11,593 nucleotides of DNA from Reyranella sp. (GTDB taxonomy: Bacteria > Pseudomonadota > Alphaproteobacteria > Reyranellales > Reyranellaceae), in assembly GCA_016780605.1 (NCBI GenBank), contig JADHLS010000077.1, positions 1 to 11,593 of the forward strand, read 5' to 3'. The position numbers and the translations under genes are program-made. Shown piece by piece: positions 1 through 7,138 of this stretch. Every line of letters begins with the position of its first letter. Position 1 is the stretch's first letter. The notes beneath the pieces are model-generated. The model did not search any database and was not told the origin of the DNA. It saw nothing but the letters and a program-made list of their open reading frames with translations.

Positions 1-508
1 CAAGCGGTTGAGCGAGACCAGCTTCACCAGCATCTACGGCGGCGACTTCCGCTGCGTCATCTACGTCAACAAGGTGACGATGGCTCAGCACATCGCGCTG
101 GTGAAGGGTGACCCGGCGGCGGGTGGACCGGTCACGGTTCGCATGCACGCCGTCAACATCTTCACCGACGCACTCGGCCAGAGGAACACCGGCCGCGGCG
201 GCGAGATCGAGGCCTCGATGCAGGAGATCGCCAAGGAGGGCCGCGGCGTCATCGTGCTGATCCGCGAGCCGCTCACGGTGATGCTGTCCGAGCAGCGCCG
301 CCGTGCCGGCGAGCCGATAGAGCCCGCGGGCGGCGAGCTCCGCGACTACGGCGTCGGCGCCCAGATTCTGATCGATCTCGGCGTGCGCGAGATGGTGCTG
401 CTCAGCAACAGCAAGCGAAGCGTCGTCGGCCTCGAAGGCTTCGGGCTCAAGATCGTCGGCCAAAAGCCGGTTCCCGGCAGAGCGTCCAGCAAGCCACAGG
501 CCCGTTAG
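1..508 (+). CDS. ribB: RibB-type 3,4-dihydroxy-2-butanone-4-phosphate synthase, C-terminal degenerate GTP cyclohydrolase II (RibX) domain, 5' partial
   Basis: The reading frame is open at the left edge (first full codon at base 2) and stops with TAG at 506-508, so only about 168 C-terminal residues are visible. They align along their length with the GTP cyclohydrolase II (RibA) domain: YGGDFRCVIY, HIALVKGD, VRMHAV, EGRGVIVLIRE, LRDYGVGAQIL, VVGLEGFGLKIVG. The cysteine-rich zinc and catalytic segment of real RibA, which follows VRVHSE in active enzymes, reads VRMHAVNIFTDALGQRN here, with no zinc cysteines. The domain is therefore unlikely to open GTP. This matches the RibBX architecture known from Proteobacteria, in which an N-terminal RibB domain makes the four-carbon precursor from ribulose 5-phosphate. 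That RibB domain would lie left of the window and is inferred from context. ribH begins two bases after the stop, as expected for a riboflavin operon. Databases often label such proteins RibBA. Confidence 0.88.
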   Translation, partial: KRLSETSFTSIYGGDFRCVIYVNKVTMAQHIALVKGDPAAGGPVTVRMHAVNIFTDALGQRNTGRGGEIEASMQEIAKEGRGVIVLIREPLTVMLSEQRRRAGEPIEPAGGELRDYGVGAQILIDLGVREMVLLSNSKRSVVGLEGFGLKIVGQKPVPGRASSKPQAR

Positions 509-510
509 CC

Positions 511-987
511 ATGTCGACCCGCACGGAAACACCGACGGCCCGACCGGCGGTCGCCGGGGTGAAAGGCGCGCGCATCCTGATCGTGGAATCGCGCTACTAT
601 GCCGAGATCGCCGACGCCCTGATCACGGGCGCCGAGCGTGAGATCGGCAAGAACGGCGCGACCGCCGAGCGTGTCGTCGTGCCCGGTGCGTTCGAGATCC
701 CGGGCGCCATCGCGCTGGCCGCCGGACGCTACGAGGGCTTCGTGGCGCTGGGCTGCGTCATCCGCGGCGAGACCACCCATTACGACTATGTCTGCGGCGA
801 GAGCGCGCGCGGCCTGATGGATCTCTCGGTGCGTGAACGGCTTGCCATCGGCTACGGCATCGTCACCGTCGACACGATGGAGCAGGCCAAGGCGCGCGCC
901 TTCACCGATCGCGGCGATAAGGGCGGCGACGCGGCTCATGCCTGTCTTGCCATGGTGGCCTTGGGCCGCCGCTGGAAGAACGCGTGA
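511..987 (+). CDS. ribH: 6,7-dimethyl-8-ribityllumazine synthase
   Basis: Lumazine synthase condenses 3,4-dihydroxy-2-butanone 4-phosphate with 5-amino-6-ribitylaminouracil, the penultimate step of riboflavin synthesis, in the cytoplasm. The 158-residue length is normal for the family. Visible motifs are ILIVESRYY near residue 24 (start of the Rossmann-like fold and substrate pocket), VVPGAFEIPGAI near 56, ALGCVIRGETTHYDYV with the presumed catalytic His90, and GIVTVDTMEQAKAR near 117. An N-terminal tail of about 18 residues rich in Thr, Ala and Pro precedes the fold. The ATG lies two bases after the ribB stop and has only a poor Shine-Dalgarno match, which suggests translational coupling to ribB. 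The TGA overlaps the GTG of nusB by four bases. Family identity is clear from the motifs. Whether the enzyme forms a pentamer or an icosahedral shell cannot be read from sequence. Confidence 0.96.
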   Translation: MSTRTETPTARPAVAGVKGARILIVESRYYAEIADALITGAEREIGKNGATAERVVVPGAFEIPGAIALAAGRYEGFVALGCVIRGETTHYDYVCGESARGLMDLSVRERLAIGYGIVTVDTMEQAKARAFTDRGDKGGDAAHACLAMVALGRRWKNA

Positions 988-1463
988 GCGCCCAGCCGAC
1001 GTCCATGCCAAGGCCCAATCGGCGCCAGGCCGCGCGGCTGGCCGCTGTCCAGGCGCTTTACCAATGGCAGGAGGGCCAGCACGCGCCGGCCGAGATCATC
1101 GACCAGTTCCTGCGCGTGCGACGGACCGAGGCGGGCGAAGGCGGCATGCGCCGCGATGCCGACCAAGCGCTGTTCAAGAACGTGGTCGAAGGCACCGTCG
1201 CGCACAAGGAGAAACTCGAGCAGACGGTGACTGCTTCTCTGGCCGAGGACTGGACGTGGGAACGTGTCGACCGCCTGGTGCGCGCCATCCTGATGGCCGG
1301 CGCCTATGAGCTGATCCATCGCAAGGACGTGCCGACTCGCGTCGCCATCAACGAATACGTCGAGATCGCCCACGCGTTCTACGACCAGGGCGAACAGCAG
1401 TTCGTCAATTCCGTGCTCGATCGCATCGCGCGTCAGGCGCGGGCCGCCGAGTTCGCGAGATAG
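984..1463 (+). CDS. nusB: Transcription antitermination factor NusB
   Basis: NusB binds boxA RNA together with ribosomal protein S10 (NusE) and supports antitermination and processing of rRNA transcripts. The 159-residue protein is all-helical in character and shows RRQAARLAAVQALYQWQ near residue 12, the basic RNA-binding first helix. The conserved C-terminal half begins LVRAILMAGAYEL and continues VPTRVAINEYVEIAHAF and FVNSVLDRIAR. I chose the GTG at 984 because GGAAG at 974-978 sits five bases upstream and because it gives a four-base overlap with the ribH stop. An internal ATG at 1005 has no ribosome-binding site but would keep the whole domain, so it remains a minor alternative. The position between ribH and thiL is the common arrangement in Proteobacteria. 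Confidence 0.95.
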   Translation: MSAQPTSMPRPNRRQAARLAAVQALYQWQEGQHAPAEIIDQFLRVRRTEAGEGGMRRDADQALFKNVVEGTVAHKEKLEQTVTASLAEDWTWERVDRLVRAILMAGAYELIHRKDVPTRVAINEYVEIAHAFYDQGEQQFVNSVLDRIARQARAAEFAR

Positions 1464-1466
1464 CCG

Positions 1467-2435
1467 ATGCCGCGCGCGCGGCGCATCGGCGAGTTCGAGT
1501 TGATCGCCCGCTACTTCGCGCCGCTGGCACGCGGCTTTCCCGGGGCTGGCGGGCTTTTGAGCGACAATGCCTTCCTTCCCGCGGACAAGCGGCGCGATCT
1601 TGCGGTGAAGACCGACACGGTCGTTGCCGGCGTCCATTTCCTCGCTGACGAGCGGCCGGACTGGGTGGCGGCAAAGGCCCTGCGCGTCTGCCTGTCCGAT
1701 CTTGCCGCGGGCGGCGCCAAGCCCTTCGCCTACCAGCTGTCGCTCGCCCTGCCCAAGAGCTGGAGCGAGCGCTGGGTCGCGGCCTTCGCGCGCGGCCTTG
1801 CCGCCGACCAGCGGCAGTACGGCATCGTGCTGAGCGGCGGCGACACCGTGGTGACGCCTGGGCCGCTCACGGTCACCATCACTGCCTTCGGACATGTCTT
1901 GGCGGGACGCGGACTCACGCGGGCCGGCGCGCGGGCAGGGGACCGGCTGTGGGTGACCGGCACGATCGGTGACGGCGCGCTTGGTCTGCTGGCGGCGCGC
2001 AAGCGTTTGCGCGAGCCGTCTCTCGAGCGACGCTACCGGCTGCCGCAGCCTCGTACCGCGTTGGGCCACAAGCTGATCGGCATCGCCAGCGCCACCGCCG
2101 ATGTTTCCGACGGTCTGCTGGCCGATGTCGGCCACATCGCCGATGCTTCCAAGCTCGCCGTGCTGATCGAACGAGAACGCGTGCCGCTGTCGGCGGCGGC
2201 GCGCCGCGTGCTCGCCGACAAACCGACGCTATGGGCGAACGTGCTGGGCGGCGGCGACGACTACGAGCTGGTGATCGCAGTGCCGCCGCTGTGGCAGCCG
2301 GCACTGCTGGCCGCGGCGCAGGCGGCCAAGGTGAAGGTGACGCTGATCGGCGGCTTCTCGCGCGGCCGCGGCGTCGAGCTGACGGTCGGCGGCAAGACTA
2401 TGCGGGCGCCGCGCAAGGGCTACGTTCACTTCTAG
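1467..2435 (+). CDS. thiL: Thiamine-monophosphate kinase
   Basis: ThiL phosphorylates thiamine monophosphate with ATP to give thiamine diphosphate, the last step of the pathway, in the cytoplasm. It belongs to the PurM/AIR-synthase-like ATPase superfamily. At 322 residues it has normal length. Family landmarks are GEFELIARYF at residue 8, KTDTVVAGVHFL from 48, LSDLAAGGAKP from 76, SGGDTV around 123-128 with Asp126, DVSDGLLADVGHIAD from 212, and GGDDYELV around 262-269. One oddity is that the first metal-binding motif, usually Gly-Asp-Asp-Ala-Ala, reads Ser32-Asp33-Asn34-Ala35-Phe36, so one of two aspartates is replaced by asparagine. The other acidic sites look intact, so I expect an active enzyme, but this is not certain. 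The ATG follows the nusB stop by three bases, making it the last gene of the ribB-ribH-nusB-thiL operon. No hairpin terminator is visible after it. Confidence 0.94.
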   Translation: MPRARRIGEFELIARYFAPLARGFPGAGGLLSDNAFLPADKRRDLAVKTDTVVAGVHFLADERPDWVAAKALRVCLSDLAAGGAKPFAYQLSLALPKSWSERWVAAFARGLAADQRQYGIVLSGGDTVVTPGPLTVTITAFGHVLAGRGLTRAGARAGDRLWVTGTIGDGALGLLAARKRLREPSLERRYRLPQPRTALGHKLIGIASATADVSDGLLADVGHIADASKLAVLIERERVPLSAAARRVLADKPTLWANVLGGGDDYELVIAVPPLWQPALLAAAQAAKVKVTLIGGFSRGRGVELTVGGKTMRAPRKGYVHF

Positions 2436-2487
2436 TGTCGGCCAAGCAAAACTAAGTCATAGCAGCTCTGCGGATGCGCCTAACCGC

Positions 2488-2516
2488 TTGGGTGGGCAGG
2501 GACGGCCGACTAGAGT
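2488..2516 (+). promoter_or_regulatory. Candidate sigma-70-type promoter for the MFS gene
   Basis: TTGGGT at 2488-2493 and TAGAGT at 2511-2516 are separated by 17 bases in the 90-base gap after thiL. The match to consensus is only partial (3 of 6 and 4 of 6). Transcription would start around 2523, almost on the ATG at 2526, so the messenger would be nearly leaderless. That would explain the missing Shine-Dalgarno sequence. This is inferred from spacing only. Confidence 0.3.
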
Positions 2517-2525
2517 GCGCCGCCA

Positions 2526-3758
2526 ATGGACGGAATAACCAAGGTCGAGGAAGCGCAGAAGACGTCGGTCGGCGGCATGCCGCGCCGTTCGTTGCGCAAC
2601 ATCTCCCTGCTGGCGATCTGCCAGGCGCTGACCCAGAGCTGCAACACGCTGATGTTCGCCTCCTCGGCGCTCGCGGTGTTGACCATCGTGTCGCCTGACA
2701 TGCGCATGTGGGCAAACCTGCCGGTCACCCTGCAGCATCTCGGCGTCATGCTGTCGGTGTTTCCCGCCTCGATGCTGATGATGCGCCGCGGCCGCAAGTT
2801 CGGTTTCCGCACCGGCTCGGCGATGGGCATGATCGGCGCCTCGTGCGCCGCCATCGGGCTCGGCATGGGCAGCTTCCTGGTGATGTGCCTGGGTGGCCTG
2901 TTCCTGGGCTATGCCGTCGCCAACATGCAGCTCTATCGCTTTGCCGCGGTCGAGCTCGCGCCGGGCCACCTGCGGGCGCAGGCGATCTCCTATGTGACGG
3001 CGGGCGGCATCATCGCCGGCATCGTCGGCCCGGCGCTGGCGCGTTTCACGCCCAGCCTCTGGGTGCCGATGTTCCAGGCGAGCTTCTCAGCCGTCATCCT
3101 GATCCATGCCATCGTCTTCGTCGTGCTGGGCTTCATCGAGTTCCCACCGGTGAAGGCGGAGGACACCACGGGCCCCCAGCGGCCGTTGTTCCAGATCGTG
3201 ACCCAGCCGGCCTACATGGTGGCCTGCTCCGGCGCGATGATCGCGTTCGGTGTGATGTCCTTCGTGATGGCCGCCTCGCCGCTCGCCATCGTGCAATGCG
3301 GCCTCAAGGCCACCGAGGCGCCGGTAACGATCTTCGTTCACGTCATGGGTATGTTCGTGCCCGCGTTCTTCACCGGCAGCCTGATCGGCCGCTTTGGTGT
3401 GTTCAACATGATGATGGTGGGCATCGCTTTGCTGGTGCTGGGCGTCATCGTCGCCCTGACCGGCCTTACCGAGTGGCACTTCCGTGCCGCGCTCGGCCTG
3501 AACGGTGTGGGCTGGAACTTTCTGTTCGTCGGCGCCACGACCTTGCTCACCACCACCTACCGGCCGGCGGAGCGCGGCAAGGCGCAAGCCTTCAACGACT
3601 TCATGGTGTTCGGCACGACGGCGACGGCGAGCCTGATGGCCTCCGTCGTCCTCGAAGTGCAGGGCTGGGCCATGCTCAACTACTTTGCCCTGGCGCTGGT
3701 TCTGATCGCGTTCACCGTGATCGGCGTGTTCCGCCTGCGCCACCCCTCGCGCGCCTAA
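2526..3758 (+). CDS. MFS transporter, substrate unknown
   Basis: The 410-residue inner-membrane protein has an alternation of hydrophobic stretches consistent with about twelve membrane helices. A basic loop after the second helix, MMRRGRKFGFRTG near residue 80, resembles MFS motif A. The second half contains QPAYMVACSGAMIAFGVMSF, HVMGMFVPAFFTGSLIGRFG, LNGVGWNFLFVGATTLLTT and YRPAERGKAQAFNDFMVFG. I recognise these as marks of a widespread but poorly characterised bacterial MFS subfamily. No substrate-specific motif is evident. The first roughly 25 residues are hydrophilic and end in a basic patch (PRRSLR) before helix 1. I kept the ATG at 2526 because of the candidate promoter next to it. An in-frame ATG at 2577 (residue 18) is possible, but neither has a Shine-Dalgarno sequence. 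The gene sits alone between thiL and hppA, 90 and 148 bases away, and context gives no clear clue to its role. Confidence 0.85.
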   Translation: MDGITKVEEAQKTSVGGMPRRSLRNISLLAICQALTQSCNTLMFASSALAVLTIVSPDMRMWANLPVTLQHLGVMLSVFPASMLMMRRGRKFGFRTGSAMGMIGASCAAIGLGMGSFLVMCLGGLFLGYAVANMQLYRFAAVELAPGHLRAQAISYVTAGGIIAGIVGPALARFTPSLWVPMFQASFSAVILIHAIVFVVLGFIEFPPVKAEDTTGPQRPLFQIVTQPAYMVACSGAMIAFGVMSFVMAASPLAIVQCGLKATEAPVTIFVHVMGMFVPAFFTGSLIGRFGVFNMMMVGIALLVLGVIVALTGLTEWHFRAALGLNGVGWNFLFVGATTLLTTTYRPAERGKAQAFNDFMVFGTTATASLMASVVLEVQGWAMLNYFALALVLIAFTVIGVFRLRHPSRA

Positions 3759-3906
3759 TGCCTTGACGCAGCGTGGCTTTTCCCCGTTGCGGGTTGCGCA
3801 CTCCCGGTCGTTCTGCCATTTTCCGCCCGCCTCGCGTCGGGGGAATCCAGATACTTCGGCAGGCGCCTGGCAGGAAATGCCGTCAAAAACAATAGGTTAG
3901 CCAACA

Positions 3907-6012
3907 ATGTCTACCGTTCTATGGGCCGTCATCGCCTGCGGTATCATCGCCGTGCTCTACGGCGTCGTTACCGCATCGCGGGTCATGGCTGCCGATTCCG
4001 GCACCGCGCGTATGCAAGAGATCGCGCAGGCCGTACAGGAGGGCGCAGCTGCCTACCTGCGCCGCCAGTACACAACCATCGCCATCGTCGGCGTGATCGT
4101 GCTGGTGATCCTCGCCCTTCTGCTCAGCAAGTACGCCGCCATCGGCTTCCTGATCGGCGCAGTGCTGTCGGGTGCGACCGGCTTCATCGGCATGAACGTC
4201 TCGGTCCGCGCCAACGTGCGCACCGCGGTCGCGGCGCAGAAGAGCCTGGGGCAGGGCCTCGACCTCGCCTTCAAGGCGGGAGCGGTGACCGGCATGCTGG
4301 TGGCGGGCCTCGCCCTCCTCGGCGTCGTCGGCTACTTCGCCGTGCTCCTCAAGATGGGCGTCGCGGCGGGCAGCCGCGAGATGATCGACGCACTGGTGGC
4401 GCTGGGCTTCGGCGCCTCGCTGATCTCGATCTTCGCCCGTCTCGGCGGCGGCATCTTCACCAAGGGCGCCGACGTCGGCGGCGACATGGTGGGCAAAGTC
4501 GAAGCCGGCATCCCGGAGGATGACCCGCGCAACCCGGCCACCATCGCCGACAACGTGGGCGACAATGTCGGCGACTGCGCCGGCATGGCGGCCGACCTGT
4601 TCGAGACCTACGCGGTGACCACGGTTGCCACCATGGTTCTGGCCTCGATCTTCTTTGCGGCGGATCCGGCCCTGGTCTCAAAGCTGATGGTCTATCCGCT
4701 GGCCATCGGCGGCGCCTGCATCATCACCTCGATCATCGGCACCTTCTTCGTCCGCCTCGGCTCCGACGGCGGCATCATGTGGGCGATGTACAAGGGCGTG
4801 ATCGCAGCCGCCGTGCTGTCGATCCCGGCGATCTACTTTGTGACCGACTGGGTGATCGGCAACGGCACGGTGCTCAAGGTCGGCGATCGCCAGTTCACCG
4901 GCATGACGCTGTTCTGGTGCTCGCTGGTCGGTCTCGCCATCACCGGCCTGATCGTGTGGATCACCGAGTACTACACCGGTACCGACTATCGCCCGGTCAA
5001 GGCCGTGGCGCAGGCCTCGGTCACCGGCCACGGCACCAACGTCATCGCGGGCCTCGCGATGTCGATGGAAGCCACGGCCCTACCGGCGCTGCTGATCTGC
5101 GCCGGCATCGTGATCTGCTACGTGCTGGCCGGCCTGTTCGGCATCGCCATCGCCACGACCGCCATGCTGGCGCTCGCCGGCATGGTGGTGGCGCTCGACG
5201 CCTACGGCCCGGTCACCGACAACGCCGGCGGCATCGCCGAGATGGCGGGTCTGCCCAAGGAAGTGCGCAAGAACACCGACGCGCTCGACGCCGTCGGCAA
5301 CACCACCAAGGCGGTCACCAAGGGCTATGCCATCGCTTCGGCGGGCCTCGGTGCGCTGGTGCTGTTCGCGGCCTACACCTCGGACCTCGACTACTTCATC
5401 GCCCAGGGCAAGTTGGGCGTGAAGGCGGTGAGCTTCTCGCTGCAGAATCCTTACGTCGTTGTCGGCCTGTTGATCGGCGGCGGCCTGCCGTACCTGTTCG
5501 GCGGCATGTCGATGCTGGCGGTGGGTCGCGCGGCCCAGTCGGTCGTCGAGGAGGTCCGTCGCCAGTTCAAGGAGAAGCCCGGCATCATGCAGGGCAAGGA
5601 CCGGCCCGACTACGGCCGCGCAGTCGACATGCTCACCAAGGCGGCGATCAAGGAGATGATGATCCCGTCGCTGCTGCCTGTGCTGTCGCCGATCGTGCTG
5701 TATCTCGTGGTCTCGGCGATCGCCGGAAAGGCCGATGCCTTCGCCGCGGTCGGCGCCATGCTGCTGGGCGTCATCGTCACCGGCATCTTCGTCGCCATCT
5801 CGATGACGGCGGGCGGCGGCGCCTGGGACAATGCCAAGAAGTACATCGAAGAGGGTCACTTCGGCGGCAAGGGCTCGGAGGCTCACAAGGCCGCCGTGAC
5901 CGGCGACACCGTCGGCGATCCGTACAAGGACACGGCGGGCCCCGCCGTGAACCCGATGATCAAGATCACCAACATCGTGGCCCTGCTGCTGCTCGCCGTG
6001 CTCGCGCACTGA
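3907..6012 (+). CDS. hppA: K+-insensitive proton-translocating membrane pyrophosphatase
   Basis: The protein hydrolyses pyrophosphate to phosphate and pumps protons across the membrane, recovering energy from biosynthetic pyrophosphate. Its 701 residues and many hydrophobic stretches suit the usual sixteen-helix fold. The pyrophosphate and magnesium site is intact: [11 protein letters not shown] at 189-199, then a run of aspartates at 215, 219, 223 and 230 ([19 protein letters not shown]). [18 protein letters not shown] lies mid-protein and [20 protein letters not shown] near the C terminus. Lys468 in [10 protein letters not shown] is the residue that marks K+-independent enzymes; K+-dependent ones have alanine there. 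The ATG at 3907 gives the standard N terminus, but the upstream Shine-Dalgarno is weak (TAGG at 3893-3896). The 148-base gap upstream presumably holds the promoter, but I found no convincing -35/-10 pair. A strong terminator follows, so it is probably monocistronic. Confidence 0.97.
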   Translation: MSTVLWAVIACGIIAVLYGVVTASRVMAADSGTARMQEIAQAVQEGAAAYLRRQYTTIAIVGVIVLVILALLLSKYAAIGFLIGAVLSGATGFIGMNVSVRANVRTAVAAQKSLGQGLDLAFKAGAVTGMLVAGLALLGVVGYFAVLLKMGVAAGSREMIDALVALGFGASLISIFARLGGGIFTKGADVGGDMVGKVEAGIPEDDPRNPATIADNVGDNVGDCAGMAADLFETYAVTTVATMVLASIFFAADPALVSKLMVYPLAIGGACIITSIIGTFFVRLGSDGGIMWAMYKGVIAAAVLSIPAIYFVTDWVIGNGTVLKVGDRQFTGMTLFWCSLVGLAITGLIVWITEYYTGTDYRPVKAVAQASVTGHGTNVIAGLAMSMEATALPALLICAGIVICYVLAGLFGIAIATTAMLALAGMVVALDAYGPVTDNAGGIAEMAGLPKEVRKNTDALDAVGNTTKAVTKGYAIASAGLGALVLFAAYTSDLDYFIAQGKLGVKAVSFSLQNPYVVVGLLIGGGLPYLFGGMSMLAVGRAAQSVVEEVRRQFKEKPGIMQGKDRPDYGRAVDMLTKAAIKEMMIPSLLPVLSPIVLYLVVSAIAGKADAFAAVGAMLLGVIVTGIFVAISMTAGGGAWDNAKKYIEEGHFGGKGSEAHKAAVTGDTVGDPYKDTAGPAVNPMIKITNIVALLLLAVLAH

Positions 6013-6032
6013 TCGAGCACAGGCCGCAACGC

Positions 6033-6066
6033 AAAAGCCCCGGTCGAAGGACCGGGGCTTTTTCTT
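6033..6066. terminator. Rho-independent terminator, probably shared by hppA and bamE
   Basis: A perfect 13-bp inverted repeat (AAAAGCCCCGGTC at 6033-6045 and GACCGGGGCTTTT at 6050-6062) encloses a GAAG loop. On the plus strand it runs into TTTTTCTT, a strong intrinsic terminator 20 bases after the hppA stop. On the minus strand the stem follows the bamE TAA (6067-6065) almost at once, but its T-run is only four bases before GCG, so termination there should be weaker. Confidence 0.9.
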
Positions 6067-6535
6067 ATGGACCGCCGCCCGTGGGCGCCCCGGGATTGCT
6101 GCCCTGGCGCGGACCGCTGAACTTGCCGACGTTGCCCAGGATCTGCTCGAGCACGGTGAGCTCCTTGCCCGACGTCGGCGTGATGCGCGAGACCATGGTG
6201 ATGTGCTGCGCGTCCTTGAGGTCGTAGTACTTGATGTTGGCGACGCGGCCCTGGTCGTTGAAGGTGATCTGGATGACGTTCTGCTCGGCGATCCAGGCTT
6301 TCAACGGGCCCCAGTTCTCCTGCTTCTCGGTGATGTAGTACCAGACGTTGGGATTGAACGTGGCCACCGACGAGGGCGAGCCGACCAGGCGAACCACGTC
6401 CTCGCGGCTCTGCGTGCCGACCTCGAGCTTGTCCACCGTGCCCGGCGCGGGCGCGAAGCCGCGGATGTCGCCATAGGGCTCGCAGGCTGCGCCGAACAGG
6501 GCGGCGGCAAGGGCAAGCGGGACGGTGCGACGCAT
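6065..6535 (-). CDS. bamE: Outer membrane protein assembly factor BamE (SmpA/OmlA family lipoprotein)
   Basis: BamE is the small lipoprotein of the BAM complex, which inserts beta-barrel proteins into the outer membrane. With the ATG at 6535 the product has 156 residues. It starts MRRTVPLALAAALFGAAC, a short export signal ending in a lipobox-like GAAC (Gly at -3 is not the commonest residue), with Cys18 as the likely lipid anchor. The family core follows: KLEVGTQSREDVVRLVGSPS, WYYI, VIQITFNDQGRV and ITPTSGKELTVLEQILGN. The C terminus is a Gly/Pro-rich tail. An in-frame ATG 36 bases upstream (6571) would add twelve hydrophilic residues in front of the signal peptide. I rejected it because lipoprotein signals normally begin with the basic residues and because a candidate promoter would start transcription downstream of it. 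The gene is convergent with hppA and divergent from the CBP3-type gene. Confidence 0.9.
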   Translation of the reverse strand: MRRTVPLALAAALFGAACEPYGDIRGFAPAPGTVDKLEVGTQSREDVVRLVGSPSSVATFNPNVWYYITEKQENWGPLKAWIAEQNVIQITFNDQGRVANIKYYDLKDAQHITMVSRITPTSGKELTVLEQILGNVGKFSGPRQGSNPGAPTGGGP

Positions 6536-6545
6536 GGACGGGTTC

Positions 6546-6574
6546 TTGGGATCGTTGGAAAGAGGGGCCATAAG
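6546..6574 (+). promoter_or_regulatory. Candidate promoter for the CBP3-yceD-rpmF-plsX-fabH block
   Basis: TTGGGA at 6546-6551 and CATAAG at 6569-6574 are 17 bases apart, each matching four of six consensus positions. They lie in the 99-base divergent gap and would give a 5' leader of about 50 bases before the GTG at 6635. This is pattern matching only. Confidence 0.3.
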
Positions 6575-6600
6575 ATGTCGCGATAGCGGGGCCGGGTCAA
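6572..6600 (-). promoter_or_regulatory. Candidate promoter for bamE
   Basis: Read on the minus strand, TTGACC (6600-6595) is followed after 17 bases by CATCTT (6577-6572). The -35 is good and the -10 poor. Transcription would begin near 6565, leaving about 30 bases before the ATG at 6535 and excluding the upstream ATG at 6571. It abuts and slightly overlaps the plus-strand candidate promoter. Confidence 0.3.
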
Positions 6601-6634
6601 CGGACCGGCTGTCACGGGGCCGGGGGAGAAAGTG

Positions 6635-7129
6635 GTGTTCGGTCGCAGGAATCCTCATGAAGCGGCAGCGGCAGCGCTCTATGTGCGCACGGCCGAGCAG
6701 GCGCGCGCGCCCGAGTTGTTCGAGGCCTGCGGCATACCCGACACCCTCGACGGCCGCTTCGACGCGTTGGCCCTGCACGCCGCCCTGGTGATCGATCGCC
6801 TGCGCCGCGAACCTGATGGGGAGGCGATGGCACAGGCTTTTTTCGACGCCATGTTCCGCCATCTCGATCTCACCCTGCGCGAGATCGGCGTCCAGGATCT
6901 GGGGGTAGGGCGGCGCATCAAGATCATGGCCGAGGGCTTCCATGGCCGCGCGCTCGCCTACCGCGAGGCCCTGGCCGGCGGCGGTGAGGCGCTGGGTGAC
7001 GTCTTGCGCCGTAACGCCTATGGCGGTAGGTCGCCCGACAACGACGTCCAGGTCGAACGATTGGAGGCCTATGTCCGGCAGCTCGCCCGGCAGCTGGCCG
7101 CTACGACGTCGGCCGAGCTTACAAAGTAG
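6635..7129 (+). CDS. Ubiquinol-cytochrome c chaperone family protein (CBP3/UQCC1-like)
   Basis: The 164-residue protein matches the bacterial branch of the CBP3/UQCC1 family, whose mitochondrial members help synthesise and assemble cytochrome b of the bc1 complex. Visible landmarks are RFDALALHAALVIDRLRRE near residue 42 and, more telling, REIGVQDLGVGRRIKIMAEG followed by FHGRALAYREAL near residues 82-113. There is no signal peptide or membrane helix, so it should act in the cytoplasm or at the inner membrane surface. Two adjacent GTG codons could start it. I chose 6635 because GGAG at 6625-6628 is six bases away, against three for 6632. No bc1 genes are in the window. yceD follows after nine bases, so they are probably co-transcribed. 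A role in bc1 assembly here rests on family membership. Confidence 0.85.
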   Translation: MFGRRNPHEAAAAALYVRTAEQARAPELFEACGIPDTLDGRFDALALHAALVIDRLRREPDGEAMAQAFFDAMFRHLDLTLREIGVQDLGVGRRIKIMAEGFHGRALAYREALAGGGEALGDVLRRNAYGGRSPDNDVQVERLEAYVRQLARQLAATTSAELTK

Positions 7130-7138
7130 ATTAAGAAA

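Noticed and set aside
936..2135. Long open frame on the minus strand antisense to ribH, nusB and thiL (399 codons)
   Set aside because: It lies wholly opposite well-recognised genes, its translation is low-complexity and rich in Arg, Gln and His with no family motifs, and long antisense frames are expected in GC-rich coding DNA.
3763..3790. TTGACG after the MFS stop as an hppA promoter -35
   Set aside because: No acceptable -10 element lies 16-19 bases downstream, and the following sequence is GC-rich.
3868..3881. Sigma-54-like element (TGGCAGGAAATGCC) upstream of hppA
   Set aside because: The GG and GC doublets are eight bases apart where sigma-54 needs ten. It is better seen as a small GGCA/TGCC hairpin of no clear meaning.
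5080..6009. Minus-strand open frame of 309 codons opposite hppA
   Set aside because: It mirrors hppA codon composition (His, Asp and Arg-rich) with no recognisable domain or ribosome-binding site.
4779..6227. Long plus-strand frame (482 codons) overlapping hppA in another frame
   Set aside because: The translation is dominated by Arg, Gly and His, and hppA is unmistakable in the other frame. It also runs through the terminator.
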